Of a stretch of DNA of 64,000 nt, positions 16,090 through 25,246 are shown piece after piece (the stretch's first letter is position 1; each line of letters starts with the position of its first letter). This DNA is from Lusitaniella coriacea LEGE 07157 (GTDB lineage: Bacteria; Cyanobacteriota; Cyanobacteriia; Cyanobacteriales; Spirulinaceae). The notes below the pieces were generated by a model that made no database searches, was not told the DNA's origin, and worked only from the letters and a program-made list of their open reading frames with translations. A program made the translations under genes and the position numbers. The stretch covers positions 124,001-188,000 of the forward strand of contig NZ_JADEWZ010000003.1 in assembly GCF_015207425.1 (NCBI RefSeq), read 5' to 3'.

Positions 16090-17388
16090 CTACAGCTCTT
16101 TATGGGTGAAAGGTTTTGCGTTAGCGCCGGAATAGGTGGCGGCAATGTGTCCTTTTCCCGTGACTTGGTATTTGTAGGTGATGAGTCCTTCGAGTCCCAC
16201 AGGACCGCGAGGCGGCATTTGTTGGGTGCTGATACCCACTTCTGCGCCAAACCCATAGCGAAAACCATCGGCAAAGCGCGTGGAACAGTTATGGTAAACT
16301 CCTGCGGCATCGACTCGGTTGAGGAAAGTTTGGGCGATCGCGGCGCTCTCTGTCACAATGGCATCGGTGTGTTTGGAACCGTAGGTATTGATGTGCGCGA
16401 TCGCGCGATCTACGGAATCGACCACTTTCACTGCTAAAATCAAGTCGCTATACTCCGTTGACCAATCCTCTTCGGTAGCAGGTTGAATATCGATAATTTC
16501 TCGCGCAGCTTCGTCTCCCCGCAATTCCACATTGGGTAACGCTTCAACTAATTTAGGCAAAAATTGCGGCGCAATCTCTTGGTGAACCAATAAGGTTTCA
16601 ATCGCATTGCAAGCAGCAGGATATTGGGTTTTGGAATCTACCGCAACCGCAATCGCTTGCTCCATCTGGGCATCTTTATCGATGTAGAGGTGACAAATTC
16701 CATCCGCGTGTCCGAGAACGGGAATGCGAGTATTATCTTGGACGTAACGAACAAAAGAATTCGACCCTCTGGGAATAATTAAATCCACGTATTCATCCAG
16801 CGCCAGTAATTCCCGAATTTCCTCTCTAGTCGTCAGCAATTGCACCGCGTCGGGATTCACAGCAGTCGAACGCAAGCTTTCTTGAATCACCTTAACCAGC
16901 GATTGACAGGAACGAATCGCTTCCTTTCCCCCTTTGAGAATCACCCCATTACCCGATTTAATCGCGAGGCTGGTAATTTGAATCAAAGCTTCCGGACGCG
17001 CCTCAAAAATAATCCCCAATACGCCGAGGGGACAGGTAACGCGCTTGAGAACCAAACCGTCGTCAAGTTCCCTGTGAATTTGCACGGACCCCACGGGGTC
17101 GTGGAGTTTGGCGACATCTCGCACCCCGGCAATCGCTGCTTTTAATTTCGATTCTCCCAATTTCAAACGCGCGTATAAGGGTTTGGCAATCCCTTCTGAT
17201 TCAGCCGCTTGACAGTCTGCTTCGTTTGCCGCAAGAATTTCAGCAGAAGAAGATTCTAAGGATCGCGCGATCGCGTCTAGCGCCTGATTCCGTTCTTCCG
17301 TCGATAATACCGCCAACTGACGCGCTGCTTGGCGAGTATGTTTAGCAAGTTCGGTTAACGATAGCGTTGTCACTGAAGAAGTAACCAT
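16090..17388 (-). CDS. proA: Glutamate-5-semialdehyde dehydrogenase (gamma-glutamyl phosphate reductase)
   Basis: A 432-residue NADPH-dependent reductase of the aldehyde dehydrogenase superfamily, the second step of proline synthesis. Visible family motifs: the Rossmann region [28 protein letters not shown], the catalytic Cys in YPAACNA, and the C-terminal part [22 protein letters not shown] followed by RGPVGLEGL. Length and start (ATG 17388) are normal. It is a single gene; a Uma2 gene lies 21 bp upstream on the same strand and could share its transcript. Very confident. Confidence 0.97.
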   Translation of the reverse strand: MVTSSVTTLSLTELAKHTRQAARQLAVLSTEERNQALDAIARSLESSSAEILAANEADCQAAESEGIAKPLYARLKLGESKLKAAIAGVRDVAKLHDPVGSVQIHRELDDGLVLKRVTCPLGVLGIIFEARPEALIQITSLAIKSGNGVILKGGKEAIRSCQSLVKVIQESLRSTAVNPDAVQLLTTREEIRELLALDEYVDLIIPRGSNSFVRYVQDNTRIPVLGHADGICHLYIDKDAQMEQAIAVAVDSKTQYPAACNAIETLLVHQEIAPQFLPKLVEALPNVELRGDEAAREIIDIQPATEEDWSTEYSDLILAVKVVDSVDRAIAHINTYGSKHTDAIVTESAAIAQTFLNRVDAAGVYHNCSTRFADGFRYGFGAEVGISTQQMPPRGPVGLEGLITYKYQVTGKGHIAATYSGANAKPFTHKEL

Positions 17389-17409
17389 TTCATTTACATT
17401 AAAGTGCCA

Positions 17410-18132
17410 CTAAATTGTATCCGGGTCGATATTCAACTCTCGCAACTTGGCTGCAAGTCGCTCTGCTTTTTGTTGAGCAAGTTCTTTTTGTTCTCGTTCA
17501 GACTCTTTTTTTTCTCGTTCGGATTGAGCATCTTCTTCTGGCGTAGGAACCAATTCCCCTTCCGGCGTAAAAAATCGTAATAGTCCTTGCTCGATTCCCA
17601 AATATAGCTCTAACTGCTGACTCCACAAATGCTCTCTATTGTTTGCTTTTAGGGATCGATATTTCCCATCCACCAAATGAAACCCTGCAAATTCTAGAGA
17701 ATAGGGATCGAACCAAAAATAATCCGGGGTGCGAAAGGTATCTTGGTACAGTTTTTTCTTCAATCCTTTATCTGTCTTTGCCGTAGATTCCGAGAGAATT
17801 TCAAGAATAAGATTGGGATATTTTCCCTCTTCTTCCCACACCACCCAACTTTTCCGGGTTTTTCGTTCGGTGTCTAACACCACAAAAAAATCGGGTCCCC
17901 GAAAGTTTTTATCTTTACGCTTCTCGTCGCTATAGTAAATGGTCAGGTTGCCCGCCACATAAAAATCATTCCGGTCTTTCCACAACCATTTGAGACATTT
18001 GAGTAAGAGCATGATTTGCTCTAAGTGCAGTTCGGTTTCCAAGGGAGGTTCGTCGCTATATAAATCTCCAGGGGGAAAGATAACACTTTCTGTGAGGTCT
18101 GGGGAAGTTGCTATTTCTTGAGTGAGGGTCAT
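17410..18132 (-). CDS. Uma2 (DUF820) family PD-(D/E)xK nuclease-like protein
   Basis: A 240-residue protein. The Uma2 core runs to about residue 190, with the metal/catalytic set visible: Asp in RGPDFFVVLD, Glu in LILEILSEST and Lys in KKKLYQDTF. Next is FWFDPYSLEFAGFHL and a charged C-terminal coiled coil (SEREKKESEREQKE) ending in LRELNIDPDTI. The family resembles restriction-type nucleases, spreads in many copies through cyanobacterial genomes and has no agreed function. The next gene upstream is a close tandem paralogue differing mainly in the length of the coiled coil, so a local duplication is likely. Confidence 0.88.
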   Translation of the reverse strand: MTLTQEIATSPDLTESVIFPPGDLYSDEPPLETELHLEQIMLLLKCLKWLWKDRNDFYVAGNLTIYYSDEKRKDKNFRGPDFFVVLDTERKTRKSWVVWEEEGKYPNLILEILSESTAKTDKGLKKKLYQDTFRTPDYFWFDPYSLEFAGFHLVDGKYRSLKANNREHLWSQQLELYLGIEQGLLRFFTPEGELVPTPEEDAQSEREKKESEREQKELAQQKAERLAAKLRELNIDPDTI

Positions 18133-18165
18133 GGGAAAAGTTGGGTGTTGAGGCTTGTATTCTAT

Positions 18166-19056
18166 TTAAATTGTATCCGGGTCAATATTTAACTCTCGTA
18201 ACTTCGCTGCCAATCGTTCTGCTTTTTGTTGAGCAATTTCTTTTTGTTGCCGTTCGGATTCTTTCTGTTGTCGTTCGGATTCCTTCTGCTGTTGAGCCAA
18301 TTCTTTCTGTTGCCGTTCGGATTCTTTCTGTTGTCGTTCGGATTCCTTCTGTTGTTGAGCCAATTCTTTCTGTTGCCGTTCGGATTCCTTCTGTTGCCGT
18401 TCGGATTCCTTCTGTTGTTGAGCCAATTCTTTCTGTTGCCGTTCAGCTTGAGCATCTTCTTCTGGCGTAGGAACCAACTCCCCTTCCGACGTGAAAAATC
18501 GCAATAGTCCTCCCTCAATCCCTAAATACAACCCTAACTGTTGACTCCACAAATGCCCTCTATCATTCGCTTCTAAAGGTTCGTACTTTCCATCCACTAA
18601 ATGAAACCCGGCGAATTCAGATGTGTAAGGATCGAACCAAAAATAATCCGGCGTACGGAAGGTATCTTGGTAGAGTTTCTTCTTCAATTCGCGATCGATC
18701 TTTGCTGTCGAGTCTGAGAGAATTTCAAGAATGAAATTGGGATATCTCCCCTCTTCTTCCCACACCACCCAACTTTTTCGAGTTTTGCGTTCGGTGTCTA
18801 GCACAACGAAAAAATCGGGTCCCCGAAAGTGTTCGTTTTTACGCTTTCTATCGCTATAGTAAATGGTTAGGTTTCCCGCCACATAAAAATCGTTTTTCTC
18901 TTTCCACCACCATTCAAGACAATTGAGGAGTAGGATGATTTGCCGCAGGTGCAGTTCGGTTTCCAAGGGAGGTTCGTCGCTATATAGATCGCCAGGAGGA
19001 AAGATAGCACTTTCTGTGAGGTCTGGGGAAGTTGCTATTTCTTGAGTGAGGGTCAT
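18166..19056 (-). CDS. Uma2 (DUF820) family protein with expanded heptad coiled coil
   Basis: A 296-residue tandem paralogue of the previous gene. The ATG at 19056 gives the same MTLTQEIATSPDLTES start as the neighbour; the frame is open to 19152 but those residues look non-coding. The core has Asp in RGPDFFVVLD, Glu in FILEILSDST and Lys in KKKLYQDTF, so it could be active. Residues about 205-275 are ten successive 7-residue units of the type ERQQKEL/AQQQKES/ERQQKES, all in heptad register, compared with about three units in the paralogue. It ends in the same LRELNIDPDTI. Function unknown. Confidence 0.88.
   Translation of the reverse strand: MTLTQEIATSPDLTESAIFPPGDLYSDEPPLETELHLRQIILLLNCLEWWWKEKNDFYVAGNLTIYYSDRKRKNEHFRGPDFFVVLDTERKTRKSWVVWEEEGRYPNFILEILSDSTAKIDRELKKKLYQDTFRTPDYFWFDPYTSEFAGFHLVDGKYEPLEANDRGHLWSQQLGLYLGIEGGLLRFFTSEGELVPTPEEDAQAERQQKELAQQQKESERQQKESERQQKELAQQQKESERQQKESERQQKELAQQQKESERQQKESERQQKEIAQQKAERLAAKLRELNIDPDTI
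18235..18444 (-). repeat. Ten in-frame 21-bp repeats encoding heptads
   Basis: The DNA repeats with a 21-bp unit and a higher-order 63-bp period (three different heptads in order). Because 21 bp is exactly one heptad, gain or loss of units keeps the coiled-coil register, so the locus can change length without breaking the structure. Confidence 0.93.
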
Positions 19057-19093
19057 CGTCGTTTGTCCACTAACGGGTAATAGGTGTATCGCT

Positions 19094-19861
19094 TCACATG
19101 GGAATGCGCAAAAGCAAAGAAAAGACTCCAAATCCCAACAGCAGCGACCCACTCAAGGGATTAATCCAACTCGACCAACGGCGCAATTCCAATAGTTTTT
19201 TAATTGAGGCGGTAAATGTTCCAGCGATAATGAGTGGCATAACATAGCCTAGGGCATAAATCAGTAGAAAACTGCCCCCAAGCACCAAATTTTGCGTCGA
19301 TATGACCCAAGCGAGTAGGGTGGCTAAGACGGGAGTGCTGCAAGGGGAAGCGACTAAGCCAAAAGTCAAACCGAGAAGATAGGAACGCACGCCTTTTGGC
19401 CAATTGGGAGAAATCCATTCCGTTCCTCCCCAAGAAGGAAATTGTAGGGGGAGGATTTCGAGTAAGTTCAATCCCATCAAAATGGCAATCAGGCTGACTA
19501 AAATCGGCAATCCTACACCAATTTGCCCGTAAACTCGCCCTACTGATGCGGCAAAAATTCCCAATCCGGCGAGAGTGGTGGCTAAACCGAGGGAAAACCA
19601 GGCGGATTGAAGGGTGGCTTGCCAGCGTCCTTGTTCTTCGTAGCCGCCAATATAGCCAATGGTAATTGGCAGCATGGAGAGCATACAAGGGGTGAGACTG
19701 GTGAGCAATCCGGCAATGAAAATGATGGCAAAACTCAGTCCGTTCAGGTGTGCGAGTTGTTGGCTAACGAGGGTATTGGCAAGTTGGGAGAGTTCGTAGA
19801 GTTGGGTTGAGAGGGTATCGAGCATGGTCTGTGGGGTGAGAAAGAGAGGCGCTGTTTGCAT
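19094..19861 (-). CDS. ccdA: Cytochrome c biogenesis protein CcdA
   Basis: A 255-residue polytopic membrane protein of the CcdA/DsbD family that carries electrons from cytoplasmic thioredoxin across the thylakoid or plasma membrane to keep apocytochrome c thiols reduced. Six membrane segments can be traced. The two redox cysteines are present in the family's positions: LTSLTPCML in the first segment and GLVASPCSTPV in the fourth, both followed by Pro-rich turns. Length is normal. In many cyanobacteria it neighbours ccsB or a thioredoxin-like gene; neither is seen here. Confidence 0.95.
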   Translation of the reverse strand: MQTAPLFLTPQTMLDTLSTQLYELSQLANTLVSQQLAHLNGLSFAIIFIAGLLTSLTPCMLSMLPITIGYIGGYEEQGRWQATLQSAWFSLGLATTLAGLGIFAASVGRVYGQIGVGLPILVSLIAILMGLNLLEILPLQFPSWGGTEWISPNWPKGVRSYLLGLTFGLVASPCSTPVLATLLAWVISTQNLVLGGSFLLIYALGYVMPLIIAGTFTASIKKLLELRRWSSWINPLSGSLLLGFGVFSLLLRIPM

Positions 19862-19904
19862 TTTATCTCACGCGATCGCACAGAGCCGCATCGACCATGC
19901 GTGC

Positions 19905-19932
19905 CGCGGAGCGGATCCCTGCGGGATCGCGC
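19905..19932. repeat. Short hairpin-forming dispersed repeat (GCGGATCCC...GGGATCGC type)
   Basis: A GATCCC/GGGATC inverted repeat with a 3-base loop, GC-rich, next to HIP1-like sequence, between ccdA and hli. I recall similar GGATCCCTNCGGGATC palindromes as common intergenic repeats in cyanobacteria. No function can be assigned. Confidence 0.6.
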
Positions 19933-20014
19933 GAATGTCCCATAACCCTTAAAACCATAAGTCCAGATTATGTCTTGAGATTTTCACAAAGGGTTGCAGT
20001 TATTTTAAATATTC

Positions 20015-20032
20015 GTTACATTAATTCACATA
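20015..20032 (+). promoter_or_regulatory. Probable HLR1 element (RpaB-binding type) upstream of hli
   Basis: The sequence GTTACATTAATTCACATA fits the HLR1 consensus (two TTACAWW half-sites separated by three bases) with a single mismatch in the second half (TCACA for TTACA). It lies 34 bp before the hli start codon, where HLR1 sites of light-stress promoters are found. A further TTTACA and TTACA follow at once. Known biology: RpaB binds HLR1 and controls hli genes by light intensity. Binding here is inferred. Confidence 0.6.
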
Positions 20033-20066
20033 GGTTTACAAGAGCAACTTACAGCGAGGCAACATC

Positions 20067-20219
20067 ATGGAAAATGAGAACCGCAACAACTTCAAATTTG
20101 GTTTCAACGCTGGTGCGGAGAACTGGAATGGTCGCTTGGCAATGATTGGGTTTGCAGCCGCGCTCATCATCGAACTCGTAAGCGGTCAAGGCGTTCTTCA
20201 CTTCTGGGGTCTTCTGTAA
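20067..20219 (+). CDS. hli: High-light-inducible protein (one-helix chlorophyll a/b-binding family)
   Basis: A 50-residue protein translated from ATG 20067 to TAA 20217: polar head ([20 protein letters not shown]), then the chlorophyll-binding helix [17 protein letters not shown] and a short tail ending in VLHFWGLL. The ExxNGRxAMxGF signature is intact (Glu in AENWNGR), which identifies the Hli/SCP family that binds chlorophyll and carotenoid in thylakoids and protects photosystem assembly during light stress. A good HLR1-type site precedes it and a strong hairpin terminator follows, so it is a single-gene unit. It is too short for common ORF length cut-offs. Confidence 0.95.
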   Translation: MENENRNNFKFGFNAGAENWNGRLAMIGFAAALIIELVSGQGVLHFWGLL

Positions 20220-20271
20220 TCAATTAAATTTTTAGTTAATTGCACGAACCTCTATCAATCTCAAAATCAAT

Positions 20272-20310
20272 AAAAAAGCTGGGCTTTCTTCTGTGGAACC
20301 CAGCTTTTTC
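20272..20310. terminator. Bidirectional intrinsic terminator between hli and sigA
   Basis: AAAAAGCTGGG and CCCAGCTTTTT form an 11-bp perfect stem around a loop of about 15 bases. T-runs follow on both strands, so it can end hli transcripts rightward and sigA transcripts leftward. Confidence 0.88.
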
Positions 20311-20383
20311 TTATGGACGATTCGCAAATACTAACCCAGTTATTGGGTAAAGATTTGAGTTCTACTCCCTTAAACCTCAATCC

Positions 20384-21505
20384 TTACCGGATGTACTCTT
20401 TGAGGATACTGTTGCGATTGGGGTGGCGAAGTTTGCGCAATGCTTTCGCTTCTATTTGCCGAATCCGTTCGCGGGTCACGTTGAAGATTTGACCGATTTC
20501 CTCTAAAGTCTTCATCCGTCCGTCATCTAAGCCGTAGCGGAGGCGCAGTACGTCGCGTTCGCGGGGACTGAGGGTATCGAGAACGTTTTCTAAGTCTTCT
20601 CGCAAAAGGCTTTTTGAGACTTGATCCTCTGGGGTTTCGCCATCGGCTTCAATGAAGTCACCCAAACGAGAATCTTCTTCTTTTCCAATGGGGGTTTCGA
20701 GGGAAATGGGAAGTTGAGCGGATTTGGCGATAAATCGCAACTTCTCGATGGTCATTTCCATGCGGGTTGCAATTTCTTCCTCTGTGGGTTTGCGTCCCAT
20801 TTCTTGGGAGAGGATTTTTGTGGTTTTTTTGATGCGAGAGATGGTTTCATAGAGGTGAACGGGCAGTCGAATGGTTCGAGACTGATCCGCAATTGCTCTG
20901 GTGATGGCTTGTCGAATCCACCAGGTTGCATAGGTTGAAAACTTGTAACCTTTGGCGTGGTCGAATTTTTCTGCTGCACGTATCAAACCTAAAGATCCTT
21001 CCTGGATTAAATCTTGGAAAGATAGCCCTCGATTCATGTATTTTTTGGCAATGGAGACAACGAGGCGCAAGTTAGACTGCACCATTTTGTCTTTTGCCCG
21101 TCGTCCGACAAAAAGGCGACGACGAAAATCTTGAAGATCGATATTAACTTCTTCTGCCCACTCCCGATCGTTGGGAATGCGATCGAGTTCTTCCACTAAG
21201 CGTTCGCGGATACGCTCGAATTCTAATAATTCCGCAATTTTACGCGCTAGCTCGATTTCTTCTTCTGCTCGAAGTAGGCGAATTCGACCAATCTCTTGCA
21301 GGTAGACGCGAATGGAATCCTCTGTATAAGGCTTCTTTTTGCTTTGATCGCGCGATCGCTTTGGGGTTGTTTTCCGCTCTTTTGTGCGACCTGCATTGAG
21401 GTTCACTTCTTCTTTTGCTGCTCGTGCGGGTTCTCCTTCAATTAAGAGTTCCAGCTCATTTCGAGGCAGATTAATTGTTGCGAGTACATCGTTGGCCTGG
21501 GTCAT
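20384..21505 (-). CDS. sigA: Principal RNA polymerase sigma factor (group 1 sigma-70)
   Basis: A 373-residue sigma-70 factor. A basic N-terminal region of about 55 residues leads to region 1.2 ([16 protein letters not shown]), region 2 with [31 protein letters not shown] and [14 protein letters not shown] (the -10 recognition helix), region 3, and region 4 with [11 protein letters not shown] and the helix-turn-helix ending in [14 protein letters not shown]. The tail [11 protein letters not shown] is typical of cyanobacterial group 1 factors, as is the total length; group 2 factors are shorter and differ in this tail. Single gene with a long 5' region (more than 500 bp), consistent with several promoters, though none is proved. 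Confidence 0.95.
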   Translation of the reverse strand: MTQANDVLATINLPRNELELLIEGEPARAAKEEVNLNAGRTKERKTTPKRSRDQSKKKPYTEDSIRVYLQEIGRIRLLRAEEEIELARKIAELLEFERIRERLVEELDRIPNDREWAEEVNIDLQDFRRRLFVGRRAKDKMVQSNLRLVVSIAKKYMNRGLSFQDLIQEGSLGLIRAAEKFDHAKGYKFSTYATWWIRQAITRAIADQSRTIRLPVHLYETISRIKKTTKILSQEMGRKPTEEEIATRMEMTIEKLRFIAKSAQLPISLETPIGKEEDSRLGDFIEADGETPEDQVSKSLLREDLENVLDTLSPRERDVLRLRYGLDDGRMKTLEEIGQIFNVTRERIRQIEAKALRKLRHPNRNSILKEYIR

Positions 21506-22018
21506 GCCGTTTTTCCTCTTGCTCCTTCAGTTCAAGACCAAAACTTCATTAATGTTAGTCAATATTCTTCAAATGTGTCAGATTTTGTCCAACTCCATTT
21601 GGCAATTCAACTTTAACTTACCGAAAGTGTAAGTCAAGTCCGCAGGTTGCATTCCTTTATCTTGCGTTGGGTAGTCCTGCGGATACCTTCGCCACCGTTT
21701 CATGGGTTGAAGACTTTTTAGATTGTAGCCTCTCTGACAAAAATTGGGTTTGTAAATTGCAGGTTTTTTTCTCAGTAAGGGGTTTCACCCATTCGTGTAG
21801 AGAAACTCAACCTTTTCAATCATTTTGCTTATTCTCCGTGTAGATGCTGTGAAGCCTGTCAGATATTGTAGTGAATTCCACGGGAAAGGATCGAGTGAGT
21901 TTCGTTAATATCATCGAATTTTTGCATTAATACCATTTACAATTTCTTTATTTAGTACATTTGTTTTGGTTTTTTCTGTTGGAACATTGCAATTCGATCG
22001 ACAGTGAAAAAGTTTGGT
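21506..22018. other. 513-bp upstream region of sigA; no gene seen
   Basis: A+T-rich from about 21900 onward. No supported ORF, tRNA or known RNA. It presumably holds the sigA promoter(s) on the minus strand and the downstream end of the deacetylase gene; I cannot place them with confidence. Confidence 0.5.
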
Positions 22019-22720
22019 TCAAACTGATAGGTCAGGGACATTTTTTTCTTCTGAGCGATCGCGCTGAAATTCATCAATGGTTGTAAATTGATAGCCTCGT
22101 TCGAGGAGTTGAGGGATTAACATCTCAGCGGTTTGCGCAACGTCTTGTCCGCCACATTTGCCATCGTGCAGGACAATCAGCGAGCCATTTTTGACTTGAG
22201 AGAGAACTCGTCCCACAACAGTGGAAATGCCGGGACGCACCCAATCTTCCGGAACGACACTCCACATAACGGGACGATAGTTCCACTGATGGATATGTTG
22301 TAGGGTCTGCGGCACGAATAAGCCATTAGGGGGTCTGACATCGCGCAGATTGTGGAGATCGATTTGACAGGCGGACGCGATCGCGCGTTGGTTTTTTTGT
22401 AAGCTGTCGCGCAGTTCTGGAGGGGAAAGGAGAGGAAACGAATGATGGTAATAGCCGTGGAGTCCAATCCAGTGTCCCCGTTGGTGGACTTCTTTGGCAA
22501 GATCGGGATATTTTTCGACGCAGGTTCCCAGCAAAAAAAAACTGGCTGAAATTTGATAGAAATCGAGAATTTTTAGTAATTGAGGCGTGTAGGTGGGATG
22601 GGGACCATCGTCGAAGGTGAGGGCAATACGGGGGCGATCGCGCGAACCCGTCCACAAACAACCGGGAAAGGCGGGTTTGAGAAGGCGATAGAGCAGGGGA
22701 TAGAGTGGAGCAAATTGCAT
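22019..22720 (-). CDS. Polysaccharide deacetylase family protein (NodB homology, CE4)
   Basis: A 233-residue protein with the CE4 motifs in order: the catalytic base and metal Asp in ALTFDDGPHPTYT, the metal His region GLHGYYHHSF, the Arg/Pro motif DVRPPNG, then VMWSVVPEDW and LHDGKCGG. Members remove acetyl groups from N-acetyl sugars of chitin-like or peptidoglycan polymers. No clear signal peptide, although the N-terminus (FAPLYPLLYRLLKPAF) is somewhat hydrophobic, so location is uncertain. The substrate is not predictable. Single gene convergent with nothing close by. Confidence 0.92.
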   Translation of the reverse strand: MQFAPLYPLLYRLLKPAFPGCLWTGSRDRPRIALTFDDGPHPTYTPQLLKILDFYQISASFFLLGTCVEKYPDLAKEVHQRGHWIGLHGYYHHSFPLLSPPELRDSLQKNQRAIASACQIDLHNLRDVRPPNGLFVPQTLQHIHQWNYRPVMWSVVPEDWVRPGISTVVGRVLSQVKNGSLIVLHDGKCGGQDVAQTAEMLIPQLLERGYQFTTIDEFQRDRSEEKNVPDLSV

Positions 22721-23072
22721 TGAGGTTTATATTGATGCGGGATACCCGATCTCTAGCACAATAGTGATGTAAGCCTTCAGCTTAGAGATTGGCAAATACA
22801 CCCGATCTAAAGTTGATTTTGAGGACGAGGAAAGCTGACGACTAATCGCTGAGTGCTTACTGCTATAGCGTTTCCAATGGAAGCGCTAAACCCAACACCC
22901 ATTTCTCATATCCCCCAAATAACACCTGTGTCTCTTTCTACTATTCCCTGTTCCCTGTTCCCTATTCCCTTTTGCCGTCGCGCAAAGTTCCATATCCCAA
23001 AAGTCAACGCTATATAACTAGCAAGTTGAATTATTCGCACTTGATAAGGACTCCCGAACGGAATCGATCGAA
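22721..23072. other. 352-bp intergenic region with short repeats
   Basis: No gene seen. It contains an imperfect palindrome at 22865-22887 (TAGCGTTTCC with GGAAGCGCTA). It also has a tract of TTCCCTGTTCCCTATTCCC at 22945-22970, the same kind of pentamer-rich tract seen in the repeats at 33934-34002 and 61964-62048, and an AACGCTATATAAC motif near 23010 that recurs at 50320. Confidence 0.6.
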
Positions 23073-24413
23073 ATGTCTCATTTTTTTGACCCAAGAACGC
23101 TCAAATCTCAAAAACGCGCGATCGCGGCACTTCTAATCCTCCTAGTTAGCGGTTGTCGTCAAACTTCCCAATCTGTTTCCCCAGAAGCGCCCCAACAGCC
23201 CCTAATGTCGCGCTCAACGCCTGCAAGCTGCGATCGCGCCGATCCCTTCGCCACTGCTGCGAACAAAGCTCAAACGGCAGCAAACCTGGCTCAAAACGCG
23301 CGATCGCCCCAGGAATGGCAAAAAGTTGCCCTGCACTGGATGCAGGCAATCGAACGAATGGAAGCGATTCCCCTATCGAGTCCCAAGCGACCCTTTGCGG
23401 AAAAGAAAGTTCGAGAATACCAGCAAAATTTGGTCATTGCCCAAAACAATGCTGCTGTGGGTCAGCAATTGCCCTTTGAGAGTTTTGAGAGTCGGTTCCT
23501 AGACGAGCAATTGTTGCTGTATCTCTCTTACGTGGCGGCAATGGGAACGCCAGATATTTTAGTTGTGGGCAGTTCTCGCGCATTGCAAGGAGTCGATCCC
23601 CAACAGTTAGAGGCAGAACTTGCCCAACGCGGTCAGCCGAATGTTAAGGTGTTCAATTTTGGGGTGAATGGCGCAACGGCTCAAGTGGTCGATACGATTG
23701 TTAGAGAGATTATTCCCCCAGAACAGTTGCCAAAGTTGATTATCTGGGCGGATGGGGTGCGTGCGTTTAATAGCGGACGAGTCGATCGAACCTACAACGC
23801 GATCGCTCCCTCGAAAGGATATCAAAAACTCCTCACCTCTGGCGTTCGTCCCACACTGCCGATGGAAGAAACCAATTTCGACAACGATTGCGATCGCACT
23901 CACGGAATGTCCATTTCTCAAATTCTCAATTTTTTCCCAATTGAGATGGCGCAAGCGACCGATGTGAATGCGATTAATGCCAATGGCTTCCTTCCAGATG
24001 CAACTCGGTTCAACCCTGCAACTTACTACCAAAAATATCCTCGCGTGGCGGGTCGGTACGATAGCGATTATGCCAACTTGAACCTATGGGGTCAGCAAAC
24101 CGTCGCGCTCAAGCGTTTGGTGGCTTATACCAAAGAACAAAATATCCCCCTAATCATCGTCAATCTTCCCCTGACTCAGGATTACCTCGATCCCGTCCGC
24201 CAGCGTGCGGAACAGCAATTTGCGGCGTTCATGCAATATCTCGCCCAACAAGAGGGTTTTGTTTTTACGAATTTCAATCAATATTCCGCATTGCAAAACA
24301 ACAACCTTTTTACCGATCCCAGCCATCTTAATCGCTTTGGCGCGATCGCGGTTTCCCGTCAACTCATAACTCAACCTCAGATCCCTTGGGAAAAACTGAC
24401 TCAACCGCAGTGA
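23073..24413 (+). CDS. Lipoprotein with SGNH-hydrolase-like domain (DUF1574-like)
   Basis: A 446-residue protein with a lipoprotein signal: basic start, hydrophobic run and lipobox LVSGC with Cys at residue 28. After a helical region (about 40-140), an SGNH-like fold begins at DILVVGSSRALQGVDP, where GSSR takes the place of the GDS nucleophile motif with Ser in position. It ends with the block V-like motif DPSHLNRFGA that would supply Asp and His. This layout resembles the cyanobacterial DUF1574 family. Some relatives act in polysaccharide O-acetyl metabolism, but that is family speculation. Likely attached to the outer face of a membrane. Transcribed alone, converging on a Uma2 gene. Confidence 0.75.
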   Translation: MSHFFDPRTLKSQKRAIAALLILLVSGCRQTSQSVSPEAPQQPLMSRSTPASCDRADPFATAANKAQTAANLAQNARSPQEWQKVALHWMQAIERMEAIPLSSPKRPFAEKKVREYQQNLVIAQNNAAVGQQLPFESFESRFLDEQLLLYLSYVAAMGTPDILVVGSSRALQGVDPQQLEAELAQRGQPNVKVFNFGVNGATAQVVDTIVREIIPPEQLPKLIIWADGVRAFNSGRVDRTYNAIAPSKGYQKLLTSGVRPTLPMEETNFDNDCDRTHGMSISQILNFFPIEMAQATDVNAINANGFLPDATRFNPATYYQKYPRVAGRYDSDYANLNLWGQQTVALKRLVAYTKEQNIPLIIVNLPLTQDYLDPVRQRAEQQFAAFMQYLAQQEGFVFTNFNQYSALQNNNLFTDPSHLNRFGAIAVSRQLITQPQIPWEKLTQPQ

Positions 24414-24425
24414 GTTCAAAATTGC

Positions 24426-25178
24426 TTATTCCGGCTCAATTCCCAGACAACGCAATTGTTCAGCTAAACGTTCGGCGCGATCGCGTTCCTGTTCTGCACG
24501 TTGGCGTTCTAACTTCGTGCGTTGACGTTCTCGTTCTACCCGTTCCCGTTCCTCTTCCAGTCGTTCTTCAGGCGAGAGCAATCTTTGACCATTTTGGTCG
24601 TACCAATACAACCATTCTCGCTCCCAATTGACGTAAATTCCTACCTCGCGACCAATCCCCAAGCCAATTTCCGGCATCCAACAGGGTTCGCCTTCTTGAC
24701 GAACGTATTCCCCCTCTACTAAACGATAAAGTTCAAAGGGTTCGTGCCGATCGCGCGCATGGTATTGCGGGTTGTAAATCAAATAATACAAAACCCCTAA
24801 ACGAGCGTAAGTCTCCATTTTTTCGTCATACTCTCCCCCATAGGTACGCGAGACGTATTCCAAGACGAAAATCGGAACGATCCAATTTTCATTCCAAATG
24901 ATGTAACTCGGTCGTCCGAAAGGTTGTACGGTATGTTCGACTCCCAAACTTAACAGCGCATCGGGAACAATGGGAACTCTAGGATTTTCTCCGGTGGTGT
25001 GGAAGATTCCCATATTGACCCCAAAAAACCAATCCTTGCGATCTGCCCACAGCCAGTTGAGAATGACACGAAGTAGAGTGGGGACAATAATTTGTAACTC
25101 GTTATCCACAGGGCGATCGTCGGAATCAGGAAGTTCTTCGATAGGGGGTAAATTTTGTGGCGGATGATATCTTACCAT
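24426..25178 (-). CDS. Uma2 (DUF820) family PD-(D/E)xK nuclease-like protein
   Basis: A 250-residue protein from ATG 25178 (an in-frame start at 25208 adds ten residues). Core residues: Asp in VPIVPDALLSLG, Glu in IFVLEYVSRTY and Lys in YDEKMETYARLG, followed by VLYYLIYNPQ. The C-terminus is a heptad-like charged coil (ERERVERERQRTKLERQ) ending LRCLGIEPE, a tail shared with the Uma2 remnant at 15.6 kb. It is a different subgroup from the tandem pair at 17.4-19.1 kb. Function is unknown; the family is thought nuclease-like from its fold. Confidence 0.87.
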   Translation of the reverse strand: MVRYHPPQNLPPIEELPDSDDRPVDNELQIIVPTLLRVILNWLWADRKDWFFGVNMGIFHTTGENPRVPIVPDALLSLGVEHTVQPFGRPSYIIWNENWIVPIFVLEYVSRTYGGEYDEKMETYARLGVLYYLIYNPQYHARDRHEPFELYRLVEGEYVRQEGEPCWMPEIGLGIGREVGIYVNWEREWLYWYDQNGQRLLSPEERLEEERERVERERQRTKLERQRAEQERDRAERLAEQLRCLGIEPE

Positions 25179-25246
25179 GAGCGGGTTGGAGTCGCGTCTT
25201 TGCTGCAATTGTAGCGTTTCTGCCCTGTGGTAAGGTTGCTTATTCC

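Noticed and set aside
18235-18444. CRISPR-like or minisatellite array
   Set aside because: No spacers; repeats are in-frame heptads within a Uma2 gene.
18141-18507. Hydrophobic plus-strand frames opposite the Uma2 repeats
   Set aside because: Their repeats are the reverse of the heptad DNA; no start signals or homology pattern.
19897-20145. 82-codon frame overlapping hli
   Set aside because: Out of frame with the conserved Hli sequence and includes promoter DNA.
21506-22018. tRNA or small RNA gene upstream of sigA
   Set aside because: No cloverleaf arms or TTCRA-type T-loop could be found.
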